Positions 33,850-45,615 of a stretch of DNA of 64,000 bases are shown here, piece after piece. The stretch is taken from positions 27,747,568 through 27,811,567 of the forward strand of contig CM055319.2 in assembly GCA_029255685.2 (NCBI GenBank), read 5' to 3'. Both the position numbers and the translations under genes were made by a program. This stretch comes from Silene conica (lineage: Eukaryota > Streptophyta > Magnoliopsida > Caryophyllales > Caryophyllaceae). Position 1 is the first letter of the stretch, and each line of letters starts with the position of its first letter. The notes below the pieces were generated by a model. That model was given only the letters and a program-made list of their open reading frames with translations. It ran no database searches and was not told the DNA's origin.

Positions 33850-35575
33850 AACTTCGCCAAACCGAACCTTTGCTTGTCCTCAAGTAAACTAAATGCAAAC
33901 TAAAGGTAAACTACGAACCTAATGGATGTAGAAAGACTCAAAGCTACAAAAAAATCAATGTCACACGCATATTATGCCCAAAATAAAACATTGCCAAGAT
34001 CAGAAATAAGCAAACGAATTTCTACACACCATGGAAAACATGTAGACTTTCAACCTTGCTAGACTCATAAAGTTTCGGACTCTCCCGGAATCGTTCTTCT
34101 CTCAATCAAAGAAAAAGGAAAATTATATGTGAAGAGAAGAGAAGAAATTATAGACTCTCGCCTAAACTACGACCAACAAAACATGTATGCTAGACTAGCA
34201 TGAATAAAGGTTTCAAGCACCGTACACACGCACAACCACCATCGATGTCCATTACACGCCGAACCATTGCAAGGTTTGGGAAAGTGAGGCTAAGTGGGAC
34301 AAAAGGGGCAAGACAAGTATGGATTAGTGAGGTTTAAGCCGAGCTAGAACCTACAAAGCGAATGAAAATACATCCCCAATTTTCCGACTATACATTAAGC
34401 ACTTTGCCTTTGCTAGGCAAACAAAACACAACCCAAAATTTTTCCAACTGTCAACCGGATAATTATTTTCTTATTTTTTCATCAACTTTTTCTTTTTCTA
34501 TTTTTTTGAATTTTTCTTTTGAATTTTTGATGAATATTTTTCTCGGTTGTTTTGAACAGTGGCAACTTCCTCTCGATCGACCAAAAAGGGTGGTCGATCG
34601 AGTGCTTTTCTTTCCCAGACTACTCGACCGATCAAAAATGTCCTCGATCGAGCACTCTTTTCCATGAAGCTCTCAATCGAGCAAGATATACGAAGAAAAC
34701 CCCTCGATCGAGCATTAGAGCTCTCGATCGAGCAATACTCAGCTGAAAACTTCCTCTTCCTTCGTACATACTCCAAAAACAGTTAAAACAGGCCAAAACT
34801 GATCAAAGGGCGAAATTCCTTCACTACTCCTAGCTCAGCACAAAGGTAGGCAAGATATATGATGTAGTTAAAGGACAAAAGGCAGTTTTTGGCTAAAGTG
34901 GAGTTAAATGGGCGAATCGAAGAAAAGGGTAATGCAATAGTTCTCCTACGTGTAATACCAACCTCAAACCGGTGTGCATAGGCAGTAAGAAACCAAGACT
35001 CATACACATGCAAGACATGAAATGTAGGGAGTACTACTCATAATCCTAATGTAACCGGTCATAGATGTTACCAGTTTTAAAGGCTCTACGCTCAGAATGT
35101 GTAGTAGGTTGCCAAAACTCTGAGTCAAGTCTAGTGATCTAACATGAAGTCCAAGACAAAATTCGAGACAACGCTTAAAACTTTGCAAGGCAAGGATCGA
35201 AAATTGGCATAACATGACATATGGTTGACTATAAACAGCTTTGTCATCATCAAAACTCCAATCCGACTCGACTGAATGCGAAAAGAAACCTGATATTTTT
35301 TGAAAATTTTGAATTATTTTGAAATTTACATGAAAACAGTAAACATGAATGCAAAACGAGATGCAAATGCAGACGCAAAAGGATGCATACCCTCCCCAAA
35401 CAAAAACAGACAACGCCCTCGTTGTCTTCTCAGCACATCAAAATCAGCAAGCAAAGGGAAGGGGTGAACAACCTAATACATATTCCTAAAAACAAAAAGA
35501 AAAACAAAAACATGGAAAGAAACGGTGGTACTCACAAAACTGGCTTCCCCAAACCAGTACCAAACTAGGGAAGCC
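33850..35575 (-). other. Non-coding 3' part of the ORF1-only element
   Basis: Lies between the ORF1-like gene and the 3' LTR. Next to the LTR is a PPT-like region with cttgaggacaagcaaaggtt (minus strand, 33850-33886). A second TCGATCGA cluster lies at 34571-34735. No credible coding frame was found. Confidence 0.7.
34571..34735. repeat. Internal TCGATCGA palindrome cluster
   Basis: About five exact TCGATCGA cores plus decayed forms (ctcgaccgatc, ctcaatcgag) within 165 bp, in the element's non-coding interior rather than its LTR. Confidence 0.85.
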
Positions 35576-37667
35576 CTAAGCATCACGAGGTGCCTCCTCC
35601 TCCCTATACGTGGGATCCTGCTCATCCTCTCTAGTAGCACGCCTCGCTGCGGCCTCTGCACGTAGGCGAACCTCTCTCGCTACCGCTGTCTCCTCCCTCT
35701 CCTCATCAGATGAAGGAGAGGCAGGTTACCACCATCCGGGTATCGGTAGAAAGAAGGGTGAACCCATCCCGCTGGAAGGGGACGTGTTGTGCGGATGTAG
35801 TCCTCATGGATAAGGAACAAGGCCAAAGCCTGATCCCGGCGCATCTCGGTGAGGGACTTGCAAATGCCATCAAGCACAGGATCACGACGCCCTTGGTCGG
35901 AGACCGCAGGCGCCTCAAGGGCAGGAGGTAATACAAAATTGGGAGGATAAACCATCCCAGAAGAAGCAGGGGTAGGGGTAGGAGTAGGTGTAGGTGAAGG
36001 TGAAGATGAGTGAGTTGTGGTGGTGGTGATGGGAGTACGAGTGATGGATGGAGTGGGCATGAAGGTGAACGTGGACGCGGACGCGGGCGTGGACGCGGGC
36101 GTAGAAGAAGAGGGTGTGCGGTGGTGAATGTGAGATGGTAGGTGGTGGGAGGTGGTCTCGCTCCCTCAACAGTGGAGAGCGGTAGGAGACGAGGAAGTGT
36201 GGCACAAGGTAAGGTCACTGAAGGGTAGCCACAAATCTTCCACGTCATCCCATCTAGCCAGCGGAAAACTTGCATAACATCTATGTCAATGCGGCCAACC
36301 TCCCCCACTAGGCCAACCCTCTCGATGTAAGTAGGGCGAATATGGCGGAGGATCCTAGGGACCAATCCGCCACAGACCACAACACTCGTGACCTTCCTCC
36401 CAATACCACCCCAATACTGAGCAACCAGATAAGAAATGTTAAGAACAAAAGAGGTACGTCAATCGATTTTCACGTACCCGGCCTGGATGGCAAGCTCATT
36501 GTTAGTGATGTTATTGGGCTCAGGTCGCCCAAAAAGAGTCTCACCCAATAAGCGAAGAAAGTAACGAGGGGCAGGGGTGTGAACATGGGCTCCCTTCCGT
36601 GCAGACAATGGAGTGTGAGAAAGGGCAGCCCATAACTGAGGTACGAGCTTCCTAGGAGGCTCGATGCGTCCATCACTAACGAGGCCTAATGCCTTCGCAA
36701 ACTGCCCCAAGGTCCAGTCAAACGACTCGTTCATGAGTCGGAAATGAATACAAGGGCAAGTGCGGTCCTCCCTATATCTATTAGGATCAAAGGAGAAGGA
36801 GCTAAAGAACTCGTAAGTCGGTCGATCTAGTGTAAGCTCCTTTATCCTAATCAAACCAGACATCCCCGTCCCGTTGAGCAAATGACAAACCTCCTTATAA
36901 ATACCTAGAGTCTCTAGGTAAGGGCGTGAGAGGAAACGGGTCGGGGTGAGGGGAACAGATAAAAGAGTAGACAACCTAGAATGGTGGTCTGCAGAAATGA
37001 AGCGTACCTCAGACCTTTTAGGCAAAGGAGAAAGGTTTGTCCCTCGTGAAGTAACAACAGCCCTAGATGAAGTGGGCTCAGCAGAAGGAAGCGTAGCATT
37101 AGCCTCATAAATAGGGGGCTCAGCAGAAGGAGGCGTAGCATTAGCCTCATAAACAGGGGGCTCGACAAGAGTGACCCCAGGTGCGGTGGTGAGCTCAGTA
37201 GATGCAGCGGTGGAGCGCGTAGAAGTGACCAAAGGAGGTCGAGAAGGAGTAGTGGTGATGGCCAAGGACTGAGGACGAGGAATCCTAGGGAACTTCGAGT
37301 ACCTAAGTGTGGCACCCGCGGCTAACAAAGAGAATGGAGGACGCGACTGGCCAGCATCCTCATCAGATTCGGTCTCCTCCTCGGAGTCACCCTCGGGCTC
37401 CGTCTTGACGTCCTCAACTAAAACCGGGGCACCAGAAGTTGCTTGAGGAGCAACAGTACCCTCTACGGCCGTTGGACTCACGGCCAACTCTCCCCCAGGA
37501 ATGACGGTGTCGGAAGACACCGTGGCAACCTTAACGGCAGTGACAGGGGGCTGCTCCGACTCTGTGACAGCAGCAACAGAGTGTTGCTTTGTTATCTCGT
37601 TCACGACATTCGAGACGATTGTCTCGACAAATGCTTCGGGAGCAGGGGATTGAGCTACTGGGTCCAT
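35576..37667 (-). pseudogene. ATHILA ORF-1-like protein gene, broken
   Basis: The only gene in its element. I chose the ATG at 37667 (MDPVAQSPAPEAF) because the upstream Met at 37706 adds only a hydrophobic leader of unlikely use. The N-terminal ~200 residues are Pro/Thr/Ser/Glu-rich and low-complexity. A conserved block follows (residues ~225-400: LGIYKEVCHLLNGTGMSG, RPTYEFFSSFSFDPN, FDWTLGQFAKALGL) that resembles ATHILA ORF-1/plant transposon-protein domains of unknown function. A TGA at 36459-36461, probably CGA to TGA, interrupts it. The frame then continues to ~36170. A frame change leads to a PTPTPTP-rich linker and RTTRPLPAGWVHPSFYRYP near 35750. A further frame change leads to an Arg/Glu-rich end at 35576. 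No RT or integrase accompanies it. Confidence 0.75.
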
Positions 37668-37931
37668 TACTACACAAACATCAAGCAATAAAACGAAATT
37701 ACACACAGAAATTACGGTTCTAGGCTCTTATTTCTAACACCCTATAAATCGAAAAATATGGAAATAGGGGTGCTGAATTAAGCAATGAAGAGTCTAGAAC
37801 ACTTACTTGATGTCGGATATACCCACGTACTGCAAGAAATTATAACAAAAAGCACAAAATTGAAAAAACCAACCGAAACCCTAGAAGACGAAAATGACGA
37901 ATTGAGGCTTGATTGCTTAATTCAGCACCCC
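37668..37931 (-). other. Rearranged leader between 5' LTR and ORF1-like gene
   Basis: Holds a 20-bp perfect inverted repeat (ggggtgctgaattaagcaat at 37767-37786 against its complement at 37912-37931) immediately inside the LTR. No primer-binding site is recognisable, and the LTR end GGTATCA is missing here. Confidence 0.7.
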
Positions 37932-39712
37932 CTCGTCGTTTGGTACCAAAAATAAAAACCTAGCTAGGTACTACTAACCGAAGCTAGTGGCAAATAGGGT
38001 CAGTCTCCTCAAGGAAGCGAACTTGCTTAACTATAGGTTTTTACCTATGGGTCACAAATTGGGGATTTAAAATTGAGAACTAAACTATGAGATATAAGAT
38101 ATGCAAAAGGGATTAAAAATACGAAAACAAACACGAGATGAGATAAAATCTAAGAATAAAGGGAATATGTTGGGAACTCGGGTCGTTGTGTCTTATGTAT
38201 GATTGATGTTATTGGGATAGGCCAATTTATTGGTGGGAAAGGCTGGGTTATTAGGGTCAAGTCTCAAACCCGACTATACCTTCCGGTCTTAAGTCGCCCT
38301 AAGGTCGTTTTTGCATAACTTCCGCTCTTACAAAAACTATTTAAAATCGTTCAACAAGTCTTACCCTTCCAACCTTCCGGTCTAGGTCGGGATTTAACTA
38401 ATTATAAGGTCTCATGCGTGCACTCACTAAACCAAACATGAATTATATTGTTTTACGATTACTCCCACCAAAAACGGTCCATCCCGACTACTACATATCA
38501 TACGTTCGACACAATTTCCCTCATCCCAACATATTAAGGGGTTTAGCTACTCATGACGGAATTAACGATAACTACGACGACTATAATTAAACTAGCATGT
38601 GACATGTTGATTTGAGAGATAAAAACAGATTATAAAGTATATGGGCAGAGGACACAAACGGCGAGAACAGTAAGGGGACAAAGCACGATTTCAGTGTTCT
38701 TAAGACGGATACACGAGTACAATAACAAGCATACGATACGAGATGAATAAGGAGAACTAAACAGGGATATAAAACGACTAAATTAAAACTAATAACAAGC
38801 ATTATAAGGGGAAGGGAACAGAATCAGAAAGTACGAAAACAAGAGCAGAAAACAGATGAACGACTGTGACAAAAACGGACATACAAAAACAGAGTATCAA
38901 TCGTAATTATGTCGAAAATCAGAGAACGAAAACTGTATACGATTACTAATGATAAGAACAGAATATAAGAGATGAGAAAGGAATAATTACAGTAAAGAAA
39001 AGGCAAGAACAAGAGGTAGAAATCCTTAGAACGAAAGAGACGAAGAAAACTAAAATATTGTGAATGATAATGTGACGGCTACAAAGTTCTGAAATTATTC
39101 GACTAAAAGGAAAGACTGCAGAGAGCTAATGATAGGATAAAGATGCTTCACCTAATGATCTCAAAACGACCTCTTAAATAGAGAAAACAAAAGGTCTCGA
39201 TCGAGGGCTATTCCCTCTCAATCGAGCACAATATTCTTCAAAAACTGGTCGATTGACGACAAGAAGTTGCTCGATCGACTCCTCTTCTTTGACTCCTCTC
39301 GATCGACTAATTCAGCTATCGACCGAGTACTTTTCTCCTTGGGAACCTCTCGATCGAGCACAGACAGCTCGACCGAGGACTTGTCTTCCTCCAGACCCCT
39401 CGATCGAGCACATGACAGCTCGATCGATGACTCTTCTTCTCGAATTCGTCTTCGACAGGCCTAAAGGTTGTTTAATCTCCTCACACTTCTTAATTGATCC
39501 ACAACCGGCCACGATTCTTCCATCGTTTACTAAAATGCAATGCTTTGAGGTAGAAAAAGCTCGGTTTCCGCTACTCTTTGGTCAATATCTGCAAAACGGC
39601 AACACAAACACAAAGTAGCAAATACGGGGCATAAAGTGATATAAAATCACCAAATAACAAGGAAATGTGTGCTAAAACAAGACTAAAAAGTCAATACAAA
39701 ATGCACACATCA
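37932..39712 (-). repeat. ORF1-only element 5' LTR
   Basis: About 1.78 kb, matching 28324-33849 without the CACTA. It ends ACATCA before TSD TTATG. The inner terminal ~8 bp are lost. It holds the palindrome cluster 39194-39435. Confidence 0.88.
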
Positions 39713-39717
39713 TTATG

Positions 39718-41337
39718 GATGAGTAATTTTTTTAACTTTATGATTATATGTTATAGTGATCCATGTCTAGTGATATGCGGAATGTGTTGCCCCAAGCTAT
39801 GAATGTCATATAGCTATGTGTTATTTAGTTGATCCTACTTTTCAGTTTCGCAATCTTTACCGCTTTCTTGATGGCAATTACAATTTGAAATAATGAATAA
39901 ATATTAATATGGTGCAATGTGATTTCTATGCTTCAAAGGATATGTCAACATGGTTTGGAGGAAGAATTGTTGTGTGTAAATGTGATAATGTGAAGTAAAT
40001 TTTTTGGAACCAATATAGTAATAGTAATTATCCAAAATGCTGCCTTGTTTGTCCGGGCTGCCATTTAAAATGTGTTCTCTATATGAATATGAAAATTTTA
40101 TGTGTGATAACATTCTGAGTTAATTTTCCAATGCTTTTGGTTTCATGTGTATACGAGTTATATTTTGCGAGAAATAAATATTTTAGTCGATAGTGGTCAG
40201 ATTGTTACCGCACAGTTCTGTTTTAACACATGTTTTTGAAAAAGAAATCATTTAAAACGTAGTTATTATTTATGCATAATTCCAACTCCACTTTTTATTT
40301 AATTATGATTTAATTATGATTTTTGGAAGTTGCAATATGATGTTTGATTGTTGAAAATGTAAGTTATGTAAGTTTTCAATATAAAAGTTTAATCAAATAT
40401 GAATTATGTGATGCAACCATGTGATATCCTGATATGGCATTAGTGGCATGAATAGTAGGCATATGATATGAACATGAACTTTATTGTATGATAATAAACC
40501 TCTTTTTTTCCAAGTTATATTTATTACCGGTTTCATGATAAATGATGTAGTGTGAGTAGATGGGAAATGTACCTATGTGATTTCAACTTATTTGTACGTA
40601 GAGATGCTAAGCTGACTTGCTAGTCTATGATTGGTGTATATATCACGTGAAATATGTTATTGCTCCGTGTTTAATTGCATTAATTAATTAATTGCCTAAT
40701 GTCTTTCTAAAACTTGTGTGCATAAACATGATTTTGCTTCTATAATATGAGTATGAACTATGAGTTAGTTGTTTGTCTACATTAGTGTAAATGTGTTATA
40801 TTCTGTTAAAATTTCCAAGGGTATATAAGTGTTGCTTATCTTGATTTTACTGCGTAGCATGAAATTGACAAGAATGTTTTGTTGCTTTAAAAGTCGGGTG
40901 CTAGTTGTCCAGTATAGAGTAATTTACTTATCAGATGAATTGTGAATATTGTTTCGGTGATCTTCTTGAGCATTGGATGTAGAATTTTTTAATCGGGTTA
41001 CGGGGACGTAACCATGTCTTAAGGAGAATAGGATTGTAAAATCTTGATATGGCTAGTTGTTATGACATGGCAAATTGGTATGTCGTGATTGTTTGACTAT
41101 ACTTGGAAATCCTGATTACTTCTGTTATATGCTATATTATGGTTCTTTAAGTGTCATGTTTTACTGTTGTATGTTAAACTTTGGGGACGAAGTTTCCTAA
41201 GGGGGATAGAATGTAACATTTCGCTTTTTGGGTACTCGTATAAGTGCTACTTGAGATTGTTTCATGCTTGTTACGTGTTTCATGATCGTTACGGGATGAA
41301 GAACTTCGGGACGAAGTTCATTTTAAGGAGGGAAAAC
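39718..41337 (+). other. LARD3 interior, right part, with three PPT-like modules
   Basis: Non-coding. PPT-like blocks lie near 40998-41040 (gggacgtaaccatgtcttaa...), 41173-41216 (ggggacgaagtttcctaagg...atgtaacat) and 41303-41337 (cttcgggacgaagttcattt...). The last directly precedes the 3' LTR. Order and spacing parallel LARD1. Confidence 0.72.
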
Positions 41338-44144
41338 TGTAATACCCCGTATGTTAGCCTCGGCCAACGGTAGTCAAACCATGTTTTATACACATATTTC
41401 AAACGGGATGTTTATAAAGGATTTTACGTAAACTATTATTATTTTATAAATCTTATTTCTACGATTATTTCGTATTTAATAATCATTTTTATAAATCGTA
41501 TTTCTACGATTATTTCGTATTTCATAATCATTTTATATTTGACGATTATTCATAAAATGACATTTCATTCGTATTTCTATAATTTTGATAATATATTTCC
41601 TATTTTATATTTATTTGTCATTTATACTTGTTTTATTATTTAAGTCGTAATTATATTTAAATTCTAATGTTTATATATATATTCTTATATAAGTACTAAC
41701 AATTTTATATTCTTATATTTAATTTAATTAATAATTACTAATATTAAATTACAAAATTTAATTAGTATAAATAATTTTACATACTCGGTTATTTTAAGCT
41801 ACGAGTCGAGTATAAGTCCTTGAAAGCGTGATGGGCTTGGGCTCGAGTAAGTTATGAGAATCGTGTAACCTATGGTCTTTGAGAACCGTGTAACCATAAC
41901 CTTAACCCTAACCTACCCATCGACATACCCATATTACTATGTGAAACCTAATCCTAATTCATAAACATACATACATCGACATAACATAGCATGTACAAAC
42001 CCTATGTTATCAGCCTCTATAACCTCGTAAAACCCTAGCCACCATCTACTCGGCTGCCTCCATACTCCTACCTCAAACACCAGCCTATTCATCGTCAACC
42101 ACCGTGGATACCAGTGTAAGCTTTTGTGTATCGTTGTTTTAATTGTGACGGTGTTATTTATATGCTTGTTGATCAGTTTATATCTGAACCATTGGTCTGA
42201 GACTAGACTCACCTAAGGACTGACCGAACCCTAGAATAGACGACGACCACGCAGACCTCGACCCAGGCCGTGACCAACCACCGTGGTGGTGGTGGTTGGG
42301 TTGAAAACAGAACAGGGGCAAACGGGTGTGGGGCTTTTTCTGTCGGGTTTCTAGGAACCTTTATGGACGTGTTTTACACCTGGTTGGTGGGTGGCGTTTT
42401 CTAGGGTTAGGGGTAGCCACATTGGTGCGGAGGTGGTGGTCATAGGTAGAGTTTTATAACGGCGGTGCTCGGAGAAACAAGAACATTAGCGCGGGGTAGG
42501 AGGTAGAAAACAGAGGTAGAGAAGGCTGTTGGTGTCGGGTTTTGTGGCGGTTTTGTCGGGTGTGAGAAGAGGAAGAGGGCTCGAGTGGACCACACGTGGA
42601 ACCACCGTGAGTTAGTGGTGATAATGGTGGCGGCCAGAGGTGGTGTGGGGCATGGTGGTGAGAGAAATAATCGGAGAAGGAGGGGGTGTACACACGAGTT
42701 GCTAAAAAACAGAGTGATAATGTGTGAGTACATGCTGTTTAGGACTGTTGTGGTGGTTGATGTGGTGGCTCCTGGTGGTGTCCATAAGGTGAGTGTCGTG
42801 GGTGGTAGTGTGTAGTTGGGTTTGGGACTGTCGATAGTGGTTTTAGGTGGCCTCGCTGGCGGAGGAGATGTCACAAATATGGGGTACGCGGGACTGTTTT
42901 GGACAGTGTATATTGTCGTGGTTGTGTTTTCGGTTAAACATGCTATTGTGTTGTTTGTATAGTATTACTATGATAATCATTATGAGCACACTAATATTTA
43001 CTATTATTATATTATTATTATTGTTATATGTTATTAATATTGTTACATTGTTTTATTGTTTATTTTATTAGTAAATATTGTTTATGATATCTATTTATAT
43101 AAGTTGTTAAGTAAATTTTATACAAGAATGTGACGGTTATCAATAGTCGACTATATTTTCAATGTTCGTTTATTTAATTGAAGTTGCTTATAAAAGTAAT
43201 AAGGACAAATTGTTTAAGCTAATTGAAGTAGTCATGTTTAATACGGTCTCATTATGCGTAATATATTATTTAAATCGTTAATTTGAATAATTGATATAAT
43301 ATATTTGTTTACGTAGTTATATTAGTTAGTGATTACGTATATTATATTGTTAGGTGACGATTTTGAAGTGGCATTATTTTGTTTACTCGCTCGCTTGCTT
43401 TTGGACTATATTGTTATCCAGGTAGGATACACTTATACTATACTCTGTGATGTGTTACTAATGGATGTGTTACTAAGGGATGTTGCATTGTATGTTATGG
43501 ATGCAATTTTGATTTATATAAGGATGATGTTACTAATGGATGTTGCATTCATGAGTATAGCATTTGCATTATTGATAAGGGGATGGTTCTGATATAAAGC
43601 TCAGGGTGATCTGCAGGCCAGACCTGGTGTCTTCAGCTTTATGCTGGTAATCGACGACGGTCTATGATACTCTGCCGGGAGATTCGGTATGGTTTGGTGT
43701 TTCGGGTTATGATTGGTGTTTCGGGTTGTGATTGAGATCAGTAGTGGCATGACATTTGCATATCATCATTTGTTGCATTATGATTTTTGTGTTATCCTAC
43801 TCAACCGCGAGATTGACAGTGTATTCGTGTGACACCTACGATGATCCGGAATGGGGAGTAGATTCTACAGGTCAGAGACAGATGGATTAGGAGCTTTGGC
43901 ATGGAGAGAGACATGGCTTGAACCTACTTAGAAGTAGATCACATACTTAGACGTATCATCAATTGTACTTTTATTTTACTGCGTAGTAACTGTATATCAA
44001 AAGTTTAAATTTAATCAGTTTTATATAAAGTAATTTGGTTTGTTTTACTTTGTTATTCACTACCTCGGACATTCCGAGATGGTAACAGTTCTATTTATTT
44101 GAGAATGTCTTGCTAAAGGCTCTTAAATAAATAGGGGTGTTATA
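41338..44144 (+). repeat. LARD3 3' LTR
   Basis: 2807 bp, TGTAATACCCCG...GGGGTGTTATA; the last CA has become TA. Followed by TSD GTATA. Confidence 0.92.
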
Positions 44145-44636
44145 GTATAGCCCAGAAGAAGTGGGATCCTTTTTCTAACACTTACAATCCGGGGTGAAAA
44201 GCACATCCAAATTTTCGGTGGGAAATTCTCAAAACACTCAGCAATTTGGACAAGGTGGCCAATCCGGTCAACCTAAAACCCAATTTTTAGCCAGACCACC
44301 GGTTCAAAATGTGCAGCCTACTCAACCCCCCTACACCTAGTGGTCAAATGTCCACTGAAGATGTGATCCGTGTATTGGTTACTAGTCAAGCCACTCTTCA
44401 AGCCACTGTGATTCAAAATCAAAAGGAGAACAAGGCTATTATTTAGAATATTGAGACTCAATTGGGTCAAATGGCTACTACCATTAACCGTTTGGAGGCT
44501 AGAGATTCTAATGCATTACCATCTCAAATGGTTTTGAATCCAAAGAATGTGAGTGCGGTTTCTTTGAGAAATGGGAGACAATTAGTGGAGGGCCGAAAAG
44601 GTGAAAAGAAAAGATAAGGGACCAGTAATTCATGAG
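44145..44636 (+). pseudogene. Athila-like gag, C-terminal part
   Basis: Continues the gag from 24274. It reads KWDPFSNTYNPG with TGA where Athila gags have Trp, then KAHPNFRW and a Gln/Gly/Pro-rich linker. After a frame change in a C-run come IETQLGQMATTINRLEA, LPSQMVLNPKNVSAVSLRNG and KGPVIHE, typical of the gag C-terminus before protease. A TAG interrupts it near 44444. The frame at the SIRE target site rejoins 54713 exactly once the copy and one ATGAG are removed. Confidence 0.82.
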
Positions 44637-45592
44637 TGAAGAGTCTATTGATATAATATACTCAAGAAGGGGGGGTTGAATTGAGTATGCCTTCTTTTTA
44701 AAATCTTCTTCGACGTGTGTGTAGTTGTATGATGATCGTTGAGTAGAGCAATAATAAAGTAGAGACACGATATTTTTGAAGTGGTTCAGTCTCACACTCT
44801 GAGACCTACGTCCACTATTCTCGATTAATAAAATTAGTACCAACTCTGGATTACAATTTTATCAACCCTGCTCGTGCGACTTTGATGTTAGTCACAACTC
44901 AATCTAGATACCGTTAAATATCTAGCTACGACAAATACCGTTAAATATTTGTCTTACAACGAGTACCGCTAAATACTCAATCTATCTTACGTAAATAAGA
45001 TAAAGTCTTCAATGTTTCCTTGGTGTCACAATCTTGAGTGAATAAGATCAATGCTTGAGCACTTGAATCATGAATCGGATTTGACAATGAAAAGCTCGAA
45101 CTTTGAAGAATATGAACGACGGTTTTTCTCTCGATATGCGTGTATGTGTGTTGTGTATTTCGTGTGATTTAATGTATCATGGTAGTCTATTTATATAGAA
45201 TATGTATCTAGGTAATTCAAACCCTAGATGATTTAGGAATATTACTTAAACTTAGAATACTAGTCTTTTAGTAATACTACCTTAAATCTAATCTTAATAT
45301 ATTTAGGAAAGATTTAATAATATACTATATGTATTATATAAGGAATTAATTTCCTAATTCATATTTAGGAAAGATCTTTATATAATAAACAATTAGTATC
45401 CTTATTAAATCAATTTCCTAAACCATGTCAAAGATAATAGAATATATTACCATAATATAATCTTAGTTTGGTTAGGACATTAAATAAATACATAATATTT
45501 ATTTAAGTGAGTCCTACACGATTTATGGTAGTGTGGCATATCACACGATTTCCAAAATCGAAACAAACTTTATCTAGATTATATATTTTTGA
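44637..45592 (-). repeat. SIRE 3' LTR, U3 deleted
   Basis: 956 bp matching 53226-54181. The part corresponding to 54182-54712 is absent between it and the PPT. Confidence 0.9.
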
Positions 45593-45599
45593 TCACGGA

Positions 45600-45615
45600 C
45601 CATAGCTCCCCCTTG
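45600..45615 (-). promoter_or_regulatory. SIRE polypurine tract
   Basis: The minus strand reads caagggggagctatgg, the typical SIRE-type PPT, now eight bases from a truncated LTR rather than a TG terminus. Confidence 0.8.

Larger units (their letters stand above)
28324..39712 (-). mobile_element. ORF1-only Athila-like LTR element
   Basis: TSD TTATG at 28319-28323 and 39713-39717. The LTRs are TGATACC...ACATCA (28324-33849 with a CACTA inside, and ~37932-39712). On the minus strand a PPT-like ggtttggcgaag and the phrase ttgaggacaagcaaagg, typical before Athila 3' LTRs, abut 33849. The 4.1-kb interior has one gene only, resembling ATHILA ORF-1, and no gag, protease, RT or integrase. The 5' LTR/interior junction is rearranged and lacks a recognisable primer site. 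Confidence 0.85.
24275..44144 (+). mobile_element. LARD3: non-autonomous Tekay-like LTR element with nested insertions
   Basis: TSD GTATA at 24270-24274 and 44145-44149 brackets LTRs 24275-27703 and 41338-44144. A perfect iMet primer site is at 27707 and the PPT at ~41321-41335. The interior (27704-28318 and 39718-41337) is non-coding and similar to that of LARD1. The 5' LTR carries a truncated CACTA. The interior carries the ORF1-only element. Confidence 0.92.

Noticed and set aside
42440-42874. 144-aa Pro/Thr-rich ORF and its counterpart near 25363-25864
   Set aside because: LTR shadow of LARD3 on the minus strand. Frames differ between the two LTRs by indels.
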